A DNA stretch of 64,000 bases from Paracoccaceae bacterium (lineage in GTDB: Bacteria > Pseudomonadota > Alphaproteobacteria > Rhodobacterales > Rhodobacteraceae), in contig JAFIEO010000024.1 in assembly GCA_020832445.1 (NCBI GenBank), positions 109,929 to 173,928 on the forward strand, given 5' to 3'. This document shows positions 51,411 through 60,014 of this stretch, piece after piece (position 1 is the stretch's first letter; each line of letters starts with the position of its first letter). The position numbers and the translations under genes were made by a program. The notes under the pieces are model-generated. The model had not been told where the DNA came from. It did no database searches and worked only from the letters and a program-made list of their open reading frames with translations.

Positions 51411-52307
51411 ATGACACAAAACACCATCAACACCCCCGCCAGCCCCGGTATGGCAGCCCCTGCGACAGCGTGGCTGTTGCGGATGGGCAAAGGCCGGTTT
51501 CTGGGCAACCGCAAGGCACGGCTGGCGCTGGTTATCCTTGTGCCGATTTTGCTGCTGACCGCATTTGCACCCTTGCTGCCGCTTCAGGCCCCGCTGGAAA
51601 CCAACCTGAGGGCAATGATGCAGCCGCCGTCACTTGCGCACCCCTTCGGGACGGACAGAATGGGCCGCGATATCCTTGCGCGGACACTTTCGGGGGTGCA
51701 GATATCGCTTTTTGTGGGCCTAAGTGTGGCGCTGCTTGCGCTTGTCTCGGGGATGATCCTTGGCACATTGGCGGGGTTTCTGGGCGGAATTGTAGATCGC
51801 ACGGTGATGAGCATCGTCGACATCTTTCTGGCGTTTCCGTCACTGTTGCTTGCCATCGGACTGGTGGCGGTGATGGGCACAGGTGTGGTGCCTGTGATTC
51901 TGGCAATCGCGCTGGCGGATGTGCCCCGCTTCATCCGGCTTCAGCGCTCGCTTGTGCTGTCGCTGCGCAGCCGCGCGTTCATTGATGCGGCGCGCACGGT
52001 CAAGGCGCGCAAAAGCTGGCTGATGAGCCGCCATATACTGCCCAACACTGTGGCCCCCATGCTGGTTGCGGCCAGCATCGCTGCCGCCAATGCAATACTG
52101 GTCGAAGCAAGCCTTAGCTTTCTGGGGCTGGGGATCATGCCGCCTGTCCCCTCGCTGGGCAATATCATCCGCGACGGGCAGACCTATCTGGAACAGGCCT
52201 GGTGGATATCGACCCTGCCGGGCGTTGTTATTCTGGCTATCGCCATCAGCTTTCATTTCCTGTCCGACGGGGTGCGCGAAGCGCTTGATCCGCGTTCACG
52301 TCAGTAA
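51411..52307 (+). CDS. ABC transporter permease, DppC type
   Basis: A 298-residue inner-membrane subunit with six helices. HPFGTDRMGRDILARTLSGVQISLFVG is the DppC/OppC signature, and the EAA loop is RAFIDAARTVKARKSWLMSRHILPNTVAPMLV. Its start is 18 bases after the previous stop. Confidence 0.94.
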   Translation: MTQNTINTPASPGMAAPATAWLLRMGKGRFLGNRKARLALVILVPILLLTAFAPLLPLQAPLETNLRAMMQPPSLAHPFGTDRMGRDILARTLSGVQISLFVGLSVALLALVSGMILGTLAGFLGGIVDRTVMSIVDIFLAFPSLLLAIGLVAVMGTGVVPVILAIALADVPRFIRLQRSLVLSLRSRAFIDAARTVKARKSWLMSRHILPNTVAPMLVAASIAAANAILVEASLSFLGLGIMPPVPSLGNIIRDGQTYLEQAWWISTLPGVVILAIAISFHFLSDGVREALDPRSRQ

Positions 52308-52359
52308 TTCCCCCCAACAGTAGCCCCAGTATTTCCCCAGTCACGCAAGGGACAAACCT

Positions 52360-54342
52360 ATGACTTTCCAAGCCGAAATTGATGTGCCCCTGCTGGATGT
52401 GCGCGACCTGCGCACGGAATTCGGAACCGACAGCGGCACGGTGACAGCCGTTGACGGGGTCAGCTTCACGGTTCATGCAGGCGAACGGGTTGCCATAGTT
52501 GGCGAAAGCGGCTCTGGCAAAAGCGCGATGGCCATGTCGATCCTGCGCCTGCTTGCCTATCCTGGACGGGTCGCGGGCGGGACGGTCTTGTTGAATGGAC
52601 GTGATTTGTGCGCCTTAAGCGAACGGCAGCTGAATGCCGTGCGCGGGCGCGAGGTCGGCACGGTTTTTCAAGACCCGATGTCATCGCTTGATCCGGTGAT
52701 GCGGATCAGCAAGCAGATGATCCCGCCGATCATGCGCAGCGTTGGTCTTGGCCGTGAAAAGGCGCGGGCAGAGGCAATTCACTGGCTTGACAAGGTGGGT
52801 ATCCCGGACGCCGAACGCCGGCTGGAGGCCTTCCCTTTCGAGATGAGTGGCGGCATGCGCCAGCGCGTGATGATCGCAATGGCGCTGTCATGCCGGCCCA
52901 AGCTTCTTATCGCGGATGAACCGACCACAGCCCTTGATGTAACGATTCAGGCGCAGATCGTCGATGTGATGAAAACGCTGATTTCCGAAACCGGCACAGC
53001 AATGATGTTCATCACCCATGATCTGGGGCTGGTGGCGCGTTTTGCGGACAAAGTCGCCGTGATGTATGCGGGCCGGATTGTTGAATTCGGCACGGTGCAC
53101 GACATTTTCCACAAACCGTCGCACCCCTATACGCAAAGCTTGCTTAGCACGATCCCAAGCACAACCGCGCTGCGTCATCAGCGATTGCCGCAGATACCGG
53201 GCATGCCACCGGATATGAAGAACCCGCCCAAGGGCTGCGCGTTTCGCGATCGTTGCGCAGCCGCAATCCAGACCTGCGCGCAGGATGCGCCCCGTCTGAC
53301 ACCGCGCGGCGCGGGCCATGTTGCGGCCTGTTGGCAGCCCGACGGGTTGGCAGGTGTGCCGCGGCCTGAATGTTCGGGGCAGGTGCGGCGCAATACAAAC
53401 CGCCCCTTGCGCGACCGCACAATGGTGGAAATCAACCGGCTGACCAAGCAGTTCACCGGCAGCGGCACGCGCCTGTTCTCGCGCAAGCCCGCGCAGGTGG
53501 TCAAGGCCGTCAACGGCGTGACCCTGCGGGTACAGCAAGGCGAGACACTGGGCATCGTCGGCGAAAGCGGCTGCGGGAAAAGCACCGTGGCCCGACTGCT
53601 GCTTGGTCTGGAAGAACCGACATCGGGCGAGATATTCATCGACGGGCTGGCGCAGATGGTGTTTCAGGACCCTTCGTCATCGTTCAACCCGAAAATGCGC
53701 ATTCATGCGATTATCGAAGAGCCGCTGATCGTCAAACGTTGGGGCGACAGGCAGGCGCGGGCCGAACGTGTGCGCAGTCTGATTGATCAGGTGGGTCTGG
53801 AAGTCGCGCATCTGGACCGCTACCCCAACCAGCTTTCGGGCGGGCAGCGGCAGCGCGTGGCGGTTGCCCGTGCGCTTGCCCTTGACCCGTCGGTTGTGGT
53901 CGCGGATGAACCGACCTCGGCGCTGGATGTATCGGTGCGCGCGCAGGTTATCAACCTTCTCGCCGACCTGAAAGAAGACCTTGGGATCGCGTTTATCTTC
54001 ATCTCGCATGATCTGCTGACGGTTCGCTATATCGCAGATCGCATTGCCGTCATGTATCTGGGCGAAGTGGTCGAATATGGACCGGCAGACGAAGTGTTTG
54101 ACCGTCCCGCGCATCCCTACACCAAGGCCCTGATAGATGCCGTGCCCTTGCCCGACCCCGTGACAGAGGCCGCACGCGCGCCCATACAGCTAAAGGGCGA
54201 ATTGCCAAGCCCGCTTGATATTCCCAAAGGATGTGCATTCGCGTCGCGCTGCCCGATCGTGACTGACCGGTGCCGCATTGAAAAACCCGTTTTGCGCCAA
54301 CCCATGAAAACCCGCGAGGCCGCTTGTCATTATGCAAAGTGA
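52360..54342 (+). CDS. fused ABC transporter ATPase, DppD-DppF type
   Basis: A 660-residue protein that combines the two nucleotide-binding subunits usually encoded separately. The first domain (about 8-330) has Walker A GESGSGKSAMAMS, signature EMSGGMRQRVMI and Walker B LLIADEPTTALDVT, followed by a Cys-rich tail with GCAFRDRC as in DppD. The second domain (about 350-660) has GESGCGKSTVARLL, QLSGGQRQRVAVARALAL and VVADEPTSALDVSV, ending with another GCAFASRC tail. In the second domain the stretch between GEIFIDG and the Q-loop LAQMVFQDPSSSF is about 18-20 residues shorter than in DppF relatives. Confidence 0.92.
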   Translation: MTFQAEIDVPLLDVRDLRTEFGTDSGTVTAVDGVSFTVHAGERVAIVGESGSGKSAMAMSILRLLAYPGRVAGGTVLLNGRDLCALSERQLNAVRGREVGTVFQDPMSSLDPVMRISKQMIPPIMRSVGLGREKARAEAIHWLDKVGIPDAERRLEAFPFEMSGGMRQRVMIAMALSCRPKLLIADEPTTALDVTIQAQIVDVMKTLISETGTAMMFITHDLGLVARFADKVAVMYAGRIVEFGTVHDIFHKPSHPYTQSLLSTIPSTTALRHQRLPQIPGMPPDMKNPPKGCAFRDRCAAAIQTCAQDAPRLTPRGAGHVAACWQPDGLAGVPRPECSGQVRRNTNRPLRDRTMVEINRLTKQFTGSGTRLFSRKPAQVVKAVNGVTLRVQQGETLGIVGESGCGKSTVARLLLGLEEPTSGEIFIDGLAQMVFQDPSSSFNPKMRIHAIIEEPLIVKRWGDRQARAERVRSLIDQVGLEVAHLDRYPNQLSGGQRQRVAVARALALDPSVVVADEPTSALDVSVRAQVINLLADLKEDLGIAFIFISHDLLTVRYIADRIAVMYLGEVVEYGPADEVFDRPAHPYTKALIDAVPLPDPVTEAARAPIQLKGELPSPLDIPKGCAFASRCPIVTDRCRIEKPVLRQPMKTREAACHYAK

Positions 54343-55588
54343 TCGTTTTTCGAATTTTGGTGTGTTTGGCGGGTTTATCTTCTTCTCCATCGTGGGAATG
54401 GCCAACCCTTTCTTTACCCTTTATGCGGCAGAACTTGGTGCATCCACCTTTGCCATCGGCGCCATGGTGACGCTGCGCGCTGTGCTGCCTATATTCATTG
54501 CGCTACCGTCCGGCCAGATGATCGATTCAATCGGTCCGGTGCGCATGTTGCAGGTGGGCAGTGTGGCGCTTCTGGCGTCGATGCTGTGCACAATCTTTGC
54601 AACCGGATTGGTGCTGCTGTCGCTGTCGCAGGTGTTTTTGGGCGCAGCGATCATCATCATGGCGTCGTCCTTTCAGGTGCTGGTGTCCAAGGGCGGGGAC
54701 CGCGACAAGCGCAATGATGCGATCAAGCGCTATGCGATGTGGATGTCGGCGGGCGGAATGGTCGGCCCTGTGATTGGCGGGCTGATAATTTCGTCCGCGG
54801 CCGTCCCGCTGGAGGGGTATCGCATGGCGTTCGTCACGTCCGCCGCCGCGACGCTGGCCCTGATGGGGGCGTTTGTCTGGATCGCACGCCACTATCCGCA
54901 CCCCAAGATAGAGGAGATCGAGATCTCGCCCCGTGATGTCATGACGATGAAAGGCATCACCCAAAGCTATCGCAGCGGTATTTCCCTGGCCGGGCAAAGG
55001 GCCGTGCAGTTCGGCCTGACCGCCACCTTCCTGATCATGTATATCCAGTCCTTGTATATCAGTTTCCTGCCGCTTTATCTGGCGCAGAACGACTATGCGA
55101 CGATGCTGATCTCGGTCGCGATTGCGCTGAAGGGGCTGTCGGGCATGCTTGCGCGGTTCCTGCTTGGCTATTTGATGTCGCGCTTTTCGCTGGAATCAAT
55201 CCTGACCACTGCGGGCGTGGTTGCAGCGGGCTGCGTGGTTCTGACGCCGCTGGCCGTATCAGACCCGATTACAATGCTGGCGCTTGTGGCCCTGATGGGC
55301 GCGGCTGTGGGCATTAACCTGCCGGTCAGCATCATGATCATGGTCGATGCCATTGGCGAGGGGCAGCGCGGCAAGCTGATGGGCCTGCGCCTGTTGGTAA
55401 ACCGCTTTGCACAGATCCTTAGCCCCGTGATGTTCGGCCTTGTGGGGCAATTGCTGGGTCTGACAGCGGCGTTTCTGGGCGGGGGCGCGCTGCTGGTGGG
55501 GGTTCTGGTAGGCTTTGCAACATATGTGCGCCGCAGCACTGCACGCGCCCAAACATGGCGCGCCCCCCCGAAAGAGCCAGCAGAATGA
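54332..55588 (+). CDS. MFS transporter (first of two)
   Basis: A 418-residue protein with twelve hydrophobic segments; FIALPSGQMIDSIGPVRMLQVG resembles motif A of drug/organic-compound MFS carriers. Its ATG overlaps the stop of the fused ATPase (by 11 bases), so it belongs to the same operon. It could export a product or import a relative of the ABC substrate. Confidence 0.85.
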   Translation: MQSDRFSNFGVFGGFIFFSIVGMANPFFTLYAAELGASTFAIGAMVTLRAVLPIFIALPSGQMIDSIGPVRMLQVGSVALLASMLCTIFATGLVLLSLSQVFLGAAIIIMASSFQVLVSKGGDRDKRNDAIKRYAMWMSAGGMVGPVIGGLIISSAAVPLEGYRMAFVTSAAATLALMGAFVWIARHYPHPKIEEIEISPRDVMTMKGITQSYRSGISLAGQRAVQFGLTATFLIMYIQSLYISFLPLYLAQNDYATMLISVAIALKGLSGMLARFLLGYLMSRFSLESILTTAGVVAAGCVVLTPLAVSDPITMLALVALMGAAVGINLPVSIMIMVDAIGEGQRGKLMGLRLLVNRFAQILSPVMFGLVGQLLGLTAAFLGGGALLVGVLVGFATYVRRSTARAQTWRAPPKEPAE

Positions 55589-55604
55589 CCGGTGGATACA
55601 GCCT

Positions 55605-56855
55605 ATGAGCCTGCTTGACTCGCAACCCATTGGTCAGGCCCCCGCAAGCTGGGCGGAAGTCCTGCGCGCCGTGCCCGCGCTGCCGGTCATACTGGTCGCA
55701 GTTGCGGCGCATATGATGCTGTTTGGCATGCTGACGCCGGTGATGGCCAGCTATGCGCAGGGGTTCGGTGTGTCCGACATGCAGATCGGTCTGATGATCA
55801 CGCTGTTTGCAGTCGGACGACTTGGCGCAGATATACCGGCGGGCCACATTGCGCAGCGTGTCGGGCTTTTTGGCCTGCTTTGGGCCGGGCCGCTGCTATG
55901 TGCGGCAGGGTCATTCATGGGGGCGATTGCCAGCGATTATACTTCGGTGCTGGTCGGGCGCACGGTTCAGGGGGTGGGGTCGGGCCTGTTCATGACCGCC
56001 GCCACAATCTTTTGCGCGCAGCAAAGTGACCGGCGCAGCCGGGGCAAGATCATGTCGGTGTTTCAGGGTGCAATGCTGATCGGCGCAACCTTCGGGCCAA
56101 GTGTGGGGGGGGTGTCTGCGGGGTTTTTCGGTCTGGCCGGGCCGTTCTGGGTGGCCACATGTGTCGGTGTGGCAACCACTGCTGTGGTATTGCTGCGCTT
56201 TCCCGCCGCACAAATGGCTGAAATACATGCCCGCCGTGTCAAGGAAACTGCGCAATCCGCGCGTCATTCGACGCTGCGGTTGTTGCTTATCCTGCCCTTT
56301 GCCTGCGTGCTGCTGGTCAATTTTGGTGTCTTCCTGACGCGCACTGCCGGACAATGGCAGATGATCCCGCTGATGGTGGTCGAACGGTTTGCCTTCAGCC
56401 CCGAACAGATCGGCCTTGCGCTGACGCTGTCGGCCTTCGCCACATTGCTGATCCTGCCGGTCACTGCGTGGCTGGTGGACCGTGTGCGCCGCCCACGGTT
56501 GATTTTCCTGTCATTGCTTGGGGTTACGGCGTCGCTTGTGATGATCGTGATCTCGGACCAGCCATGGCTGTTTTACGCGGCAATGCTGGGCATGGGGGTG
56601 GCCACTGGCATCAGCGGACCCGCAGTCGCAGCCTATGCCGTTGATGTCGTGCCCGAAACCCAGCAGGCCCCGGCCATGGGGATCATGCGCTTTGCGGGTG
56701 ATCTTGGCTATCTGGTCGGTCCCGTTTCGCTGGGTTTTCTGGTGGAACGCTATGCGCTTGGCTATACAGGCGGGCTGATAATTAATGCAGCACTTCTAGG
56801 GGTTTGCGCGATTTTCTTCATCCTTCTGTCGCGACAACGCAGGGCAATTCACTGA
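55605..56855 (+). CDS. MFS transporter (second of two)
   Basis: A 416-residue MFS protein with VGRLGADIPAGHIAQRVGLFG near motif A and a long motif C-like stretch in GPSVGGVSAGFFGLAGPFWVA. The start MSLLDSQPIGQ lies 16 bases after the previous stop and gives the expected first helix; a longer in-frame start at 55515 lies inside the preceding gene. Presence of two MFS carriers and one ABC importer in one unit suggests transport of more than one related compound. Confidence 0.85.
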   Translation: MSLLDSQPIGQAPASWAEVLRAVPALPVILVAVAAHMMLFGMLTPVMASYAQGFGVSDMQIGLMITLFAVGRLGADIPAGHIAQRVGLFGLLWAGPLLCAAGSFMGAIASDYTSVLVGRTVQGVGSGLFMTAATIFCAQQSDRRSRGKIMSVFQGAMLIGATFGPSVGGVSAGFFGLAGPFWVATCVGVATTAVVLLRFPAAQMAEIHARRVKETAQSARHSTLRLLLILPFACVLLVNFGVFLTRTAGQWQMIPLMVVERFAFSPEQIGLALTLSAFATLLILPVTAWLVDRVRRPRLIFLSLLGVTASLVMIVISDQPWLFYAAMLGMGVATGISGPAVAAYAVDVVPETQQAPAMGIMRFAGDLGYLVGPVSLGFLVERYALGYTGGLIINAALLGVCAIFFILLSRQRRAIH

Positions 56856-56897
56856 ACCACCGATTTCTGACACCCCTTTCAACCAAGGAGACATGAC

Positions 56898-57662
56898 ATG
56901 ACTGAACGTATCTGGGACAAGTTTCTGACCGACCGCGACAAGGCTGTTTTTGACGCATCGGGTTTCGGGGCGACCGCTGAATGGGGCAAGCGCCCTGCGC
57001 TGCTGGTCATCGATGTGAACTACGCCTTTTGCGATGAAAAGCCCGTTCCCATTCTGGACAGCATCAAGACGTGGCGCACATCCTGCGGTGAAGATGCATG
57101 GGAGGCGATGCCCGTGCTGCAACGCCTGATTCATCTGTGCCGTGGCAAGGGGGTTCCCGTCATCTACACCACGGGCACCCGCCGCGCTGACAATTGGGAC
57201 AGCGGGTCGTGGTCGTGGAAAAACAGCCGCCGTAGCGAAGATGCCAGCCCCATGACCACCAGCCATGGCCATGACGGCAATGATATCGTCGACGAAATTG
57301 CCCCGGCCCCGCAAGATATCGTGGTGCTGAAACAAAAGCCCTCTGGCTTTGCCGGAACGCCGTTGCATTCCTACCTTCAGTTGTTGGGCTGTGACAGTGT
57401 GATTGTCACGGGCACCACAACATCAGGATGTGTGCGCGCAACGGTTCTTGATGCCTTCTCGCTGAACTTCCGCGTCACTGTGGTCGAGGATGGCTGCTTT
57501 GATCGTGCGCAGTCCAGCCATGCAATCAATCTGTGCGACATGCATGCCAAATACGCGAATGTCTATCACAGCGATGTGGTTGCCGAACATCTTCAGGGGC
57601 TACGCGCCGGTATGTTCGAGCTGCCCTCTGGTATGGGCATATCGGCAAAGGCTGCCGAATAG
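56898..57662 (+). CDS. isochorismatase-like cysteine hydrolase 2
   Basis: A 254-residue paralogue of the hydrolase at 48091. Triad residues: D39 in ALLVIDVNYAFCDE, K145 in VVLKQKPSGFAGTPL, C178 in VTGTTTSGCVRATVLDAF. The GTTTSGCVRA block with DAFSLNFRVTVVEDGCFDR is very close to N-carbamoylsarcosine amidase-type enzymes. AAGGAG lies upstream of the ATG. Its similarity to its two paralogues is strongest around the nucleophile and in the C-terminal NLCDMHAKYANV segment. Confidence 0.9.
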   Translation: MTERIWDKFLTDRDKAVFDASGFGATAEWGKRPALLVIDVNYAFCDEKPVPILDSIKTWRTSCGEDAWEAMPVLQRLIHLCRGKGVPVIYTTGTRRADNWDSGSWSWKNSRRSEDASPMTTSHGHDGNDIVDEIAPAPQDIVVLKQKPSGFAGTPLHSYLQLLGCDSVIVTGTTTSGCVRATVLDAFSLNFRVTVVEDGCFDRAQSSHAINLCDMHAKYANVYHSDVVAEHLQGLRAGMFELPSGMGISAKAAE

Positions 57663-57729
57663 CGAAAACCGCGCCATCGAAATGCAGTTCGGTGGCGCAT
57701 CTACGTCCCGCACCCGACAGGAGAACCCC

Positions 57730-58443
57730 ATGACACCCGATCGTTTTGAAGACCATGTATGGAAGGATGTCGTTCCCGACGACCTGCTTGAAATTTATGC
57801 GCCCTACACACGCGCAACCTCTGTCGGGCCGAACCCGGCACTGTTGCTGATCGACCTGTATAACCTTGCCTATCAGGGCGGGCCGGTTTCACCGCTGGAC
57901 TTGCAGGATACCTATCCCAGCAGTTGCGGCATTTACGCCCATCAAGCCATTGCGCCGACCCGCCAGCTTATTGCCGCTGCCCGCGCGGCGGGTATTCCCG
58001 TTATTTATTGCACCGGTGACACCGCCCCGATGGCCGCGCCGAAAGATGTCAGCGCAACGCGGCGCAAAATGTCCCCGCGCCGCGCGGCGGATTTTCAGAT
58101 ATGGCACGATTTCGCCCCGCAGGATGGCGATGTCATTATCCGCAAACAACGCGCCAGTATTTTCGCAGGCACACCGCTGATTTCGCATCTTACCAAGCTG
58201 GGGGTGCAAAGCGTGATCGTTTGCGGCGAAAGCACATCGGGCTGTGTCAGGGCAAGTTGTGTTGATGCCTATTCAAACGGGTTCAAGGTCAGCCTTGTCG
58301 AGGAATGCACCTTTGACAGGCATGAGTTGATCCATAAGATCAACCTGTTTGACCTGCATCACAAATACGCCGATGTCATGGCCGTGGATGAAGTCGTTGA
58401 CCACCTGTCCGGCATCTCGGCGCAAGCCGCCGCAGCGGAATAA
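57730..58443 (+). CDS. isochorismatase-like cysteine hydrolase 3
   Basis: A 237-residue third paralogue. Triad: D42 in ALLLIDLYNLAYQGGP, K139 in VIIRKQRASIFAGTPL, C172 in VCGESTSGCVRASCVDAY. AGGAG precedes the ATG at 57730; longer in-frame starts from 57490 would overlap hydrolase 2. It shares the NLFDLHHKYADV C-terminal motif with the other two. All three appear active by their triad residues, so they may act on different intermediates or substrates. Confidence 0.9.
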   Translation: MTPDRFEDHVWKDVVPDDLLEIYAPYTRATSVGPNPALLLIDLYNLAYQGGPVSPLDLQDTYPSSCGIYAHQAIAPTRQLIAAARAAGIPVIYCTGDTAPMAAPKDVSATRRKMSPRRAADFQIWHDFAPQDGDVIIRKQRASIFAGTPLISHLTKLGVQSVIVCGESTSGCVRASCVDAYSNGFKVSLVEECTFDRHELIHKINLFDLHHKYADVMAVDEVVDHLSGISAQAAAAE

Positions 58444-58464
58444 TGCGCAAACACGCCGCACCCG

Positions 58465-59064
58465 TCACATCGTGGGCGGCGTGTTCACCCAAAAGGCCCG
58501 TGCGACCGCGTCCCCGTTATTGGCATAGCGGTGGTTCATCGTAGAGGAGAAGAATATTCCGCTGGACGCGGCAACGCGATACTGTCGGTCTTCGATGATG
58601 ACATCCAGCGCCCCTTCCAGAACGAAGATAAATTCCTCTCCCTCATGGGCCAGCGTGCGCGACTGTTCGGCGCCGGGCTGGACATGCAGCATGTTCAACT
58701 GCAACAACCCCGACCGGTCCAGCGGCAGGATACGGTTGAACGCGACATCGATTATGTCATCACCCGGCTGGATTTCAAACCGGCTGCTTGGAAACAGGGT
58801 CACGCCATCAACCGGGCTGTAGCCGTCGTCCTGAATAAGCAAATCAGGCACCGGCACATCCACCGCCGCTGATATTCTGCCCAGCATGGCAAGGGATGGC
58901 GAAAGCCGGCTGTTCTCCAGCTTGGACAGCATGCTTTCGGAACATTTGACAATATCCGCAAGCTGTTTAAGGGTATACCCCTTCAGCAGCCGCGCATGGC
59001 GCAACCGTTTGCCGTGGTGGACAATTGTGCTTGCCTGTTTTTCTTCTTTCTGCGGTTTCGTCAT
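58465..59064 (-). CDS. XRE-family regulator with C-terminal cupin
   Basis: A 199-residue regulator. The XRE helix-turn-helix is LRHARLLKGYTLKQLADIVKCSESMLSKLENSRLSPSLAMLGR; the cupin domain (about 120-195) has MLHVQPGAEQSRTLAHEGEEFIFVLEGALDVII. XRE-cupin proteins usually control catabolism of amines, amino acids or related small nitrogen compounds, with the cupin sensing an intermediate. It is convergent with the hydrolase operon; an inverted repeat (AACACGCCG/CGGCGTGTT) spans the gap at the ends of the two genes, without a T-run. It is the best candidate regulator of the operon. Confidence 0.88.
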   Translation of the reverse strand: MTKPQKEEKQASTIVHHGKRLRHARLLKGYTLKQLADIVKCSESMLSKLENSRLSPSLAMLGRISAAVDVPVPDLLIQDDGYSPVDGVTLFPSSRFEIQPGDDIIDVAFNRILPLDRSGLLQLNMLHVQPGAEQSRTLAHEGEEFIFVLEGALDVIIEDRQYRVAASSGIFFSSTMNHRYANNGDAVARAFWVNTPPTM

Positions 59065-59103
59065 AGATATGGCGCTCTCATTACCAGTTTGGCTTGTTCA
59101 GTA

Positions 59104-59141
59104 GTTGATTTTGCATAAAGTCGCTAGGACATTTAATCAAC
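59104..59141. promoter_or_regulatory. inverted repeat upstream of the XRE-cupin gene
   Basis: GTTGATT (59104-59110) and AATCAAC (59135-59141) are perfect 7-base arms about 40-75 bases before the start at 59064. A possible autoregulatory site. The rest of the 313-base gap 59065-59377 shows nothing recognisable. Confidence 0.4.
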
Positions 59142-59377
59142 GGCCTTGATAGCCTTGCGAAATCTGTGCGGATGTAGCGGCAGCATGTCGGACAACCAGA
59201 CCCCATCGCAGCTGATGTCCGGGACAAACCGTCAATATTCAGGCCCGAATGAGCAGGCAGCGCTTGGCCGTGCATAGAGCGGCGGCCCTTGTGGGGCTGC
59301 CTTTGACGGTGCCAGCGCGCACCTGAACGCCAGCACCTGTGATCGGTTTTGTTAGAATGGCCAAGGGCAGGGCAGGC

Positions 59378-59662
59378 TCAGGGTCTGGAGAGGTAGTCTG
59401 CTGACACGTATCCGGTTACGTTCGGCGCAGAAAATAGCGAGACACGGCACCAACGTTGCCCCACTTCGGTCACGCAGCCGCGCCGCGAAACGATCGTGCC
59501 ATCGGGCAAGCCAAGGATGATGTTATAGCCCAATCCGGGACCCGCCCGCAGTTTCAACAACTCTGCCCCCGCACCCTCAACCACTGCGCGCTCGCCCACG
59601 CCGCTGGCGCAACCGGCAACAAACAGGACCGCGAATAACGCAGGCAGTGCTATATGACGCAT
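59378..59662 (-). CDS. small SH3-domain lipoprotein
   Basis: A 94-residue protein with a lipoprotein signal: HIALPALFAVLFVAGC, lipobox cysteine in VAGCASG. The mature part is a bacterial SH3 domain (LLKLRAGPGLGYNIILGLPDGTIVSRRGCVTEVGQRWCRV, ending with GYVSADYLSR). Such proteins are anchored to a membrane and bind peptidoglycan or partners; the function is unknown. The start at 59662 was chosen over 59767 because it begins the signal peptide. Confidence 0.82.
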   Translation of the reverse strand: MRHIALPALFAVLFVAGCASGVGERAVVEGAGAELLKLRAGPGLGYNIILGLPDGTIVSRRGCVTEVGQRWCRVSLFSAPNVTGYVSADYLSRP

Positions 59663-60014
59663 GATCAGACCTTCATTTTGGTGCCACCGCCGCTTTGGCG
59701 GCCAGTGTCGGTGATGTGCCGCAAAATTCGGTTCTTGGCAAGAAAAGAGCGCAGATGACAGTTTCATGCCGCTGGCCCCACCCGCGTGGCCCCGGGGGGG
59801 CGCTGGCGTATATGAACCGTCAGGAATTTCAACACCTATCAGGGCAGGGGTGCAAGTTCAGCAGTAGAATGCCTGCCGAAGGGTCTTGTAGACGCCGAAA
59901 TGACAAGATGCAGCCGTTAACGCACCGCAAATAAACGATTATGTCTAAGATTGAAAAATGGCGGAGGGGATGGGTCTGACGCCCAACCTTCTCCACCTCC
60001 GTTCGACGGTAGAT
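59663..60014. other. 352-base intergenic region at the island border
   Basis: No supported gene. It holds the terminator-like structure at 59953-60000. To the right the genes change character (lower GC, decayed frames), so this gap may be the island edge. No tRNA, integrase or direct-repeat attachment site was recognised. Confidence 0.5.
59953..60000 (-). terminator. possible terminator of the DUF3883 gene
   Basis: Read on the minus strand, GGAGG, a stem with GGTTGGG/CCCA and CCTCC form an imperfect hairpin followed by ATTTTTC. It lies 15 bases after the DUF3883 stop. Confidence 0.4.

Noticed and set aside
59695..59934. 79-codon frame in the gap left of the island
   Set aside because: No similarity, no ribosome binding site, Arg-rich and short.
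59663..60014. Integration site (tRNA end or direct repeat) for the island
   Set aside because: No tRNA gene fragment, integrase or repeat pair could be identified by eye in or near this gap.
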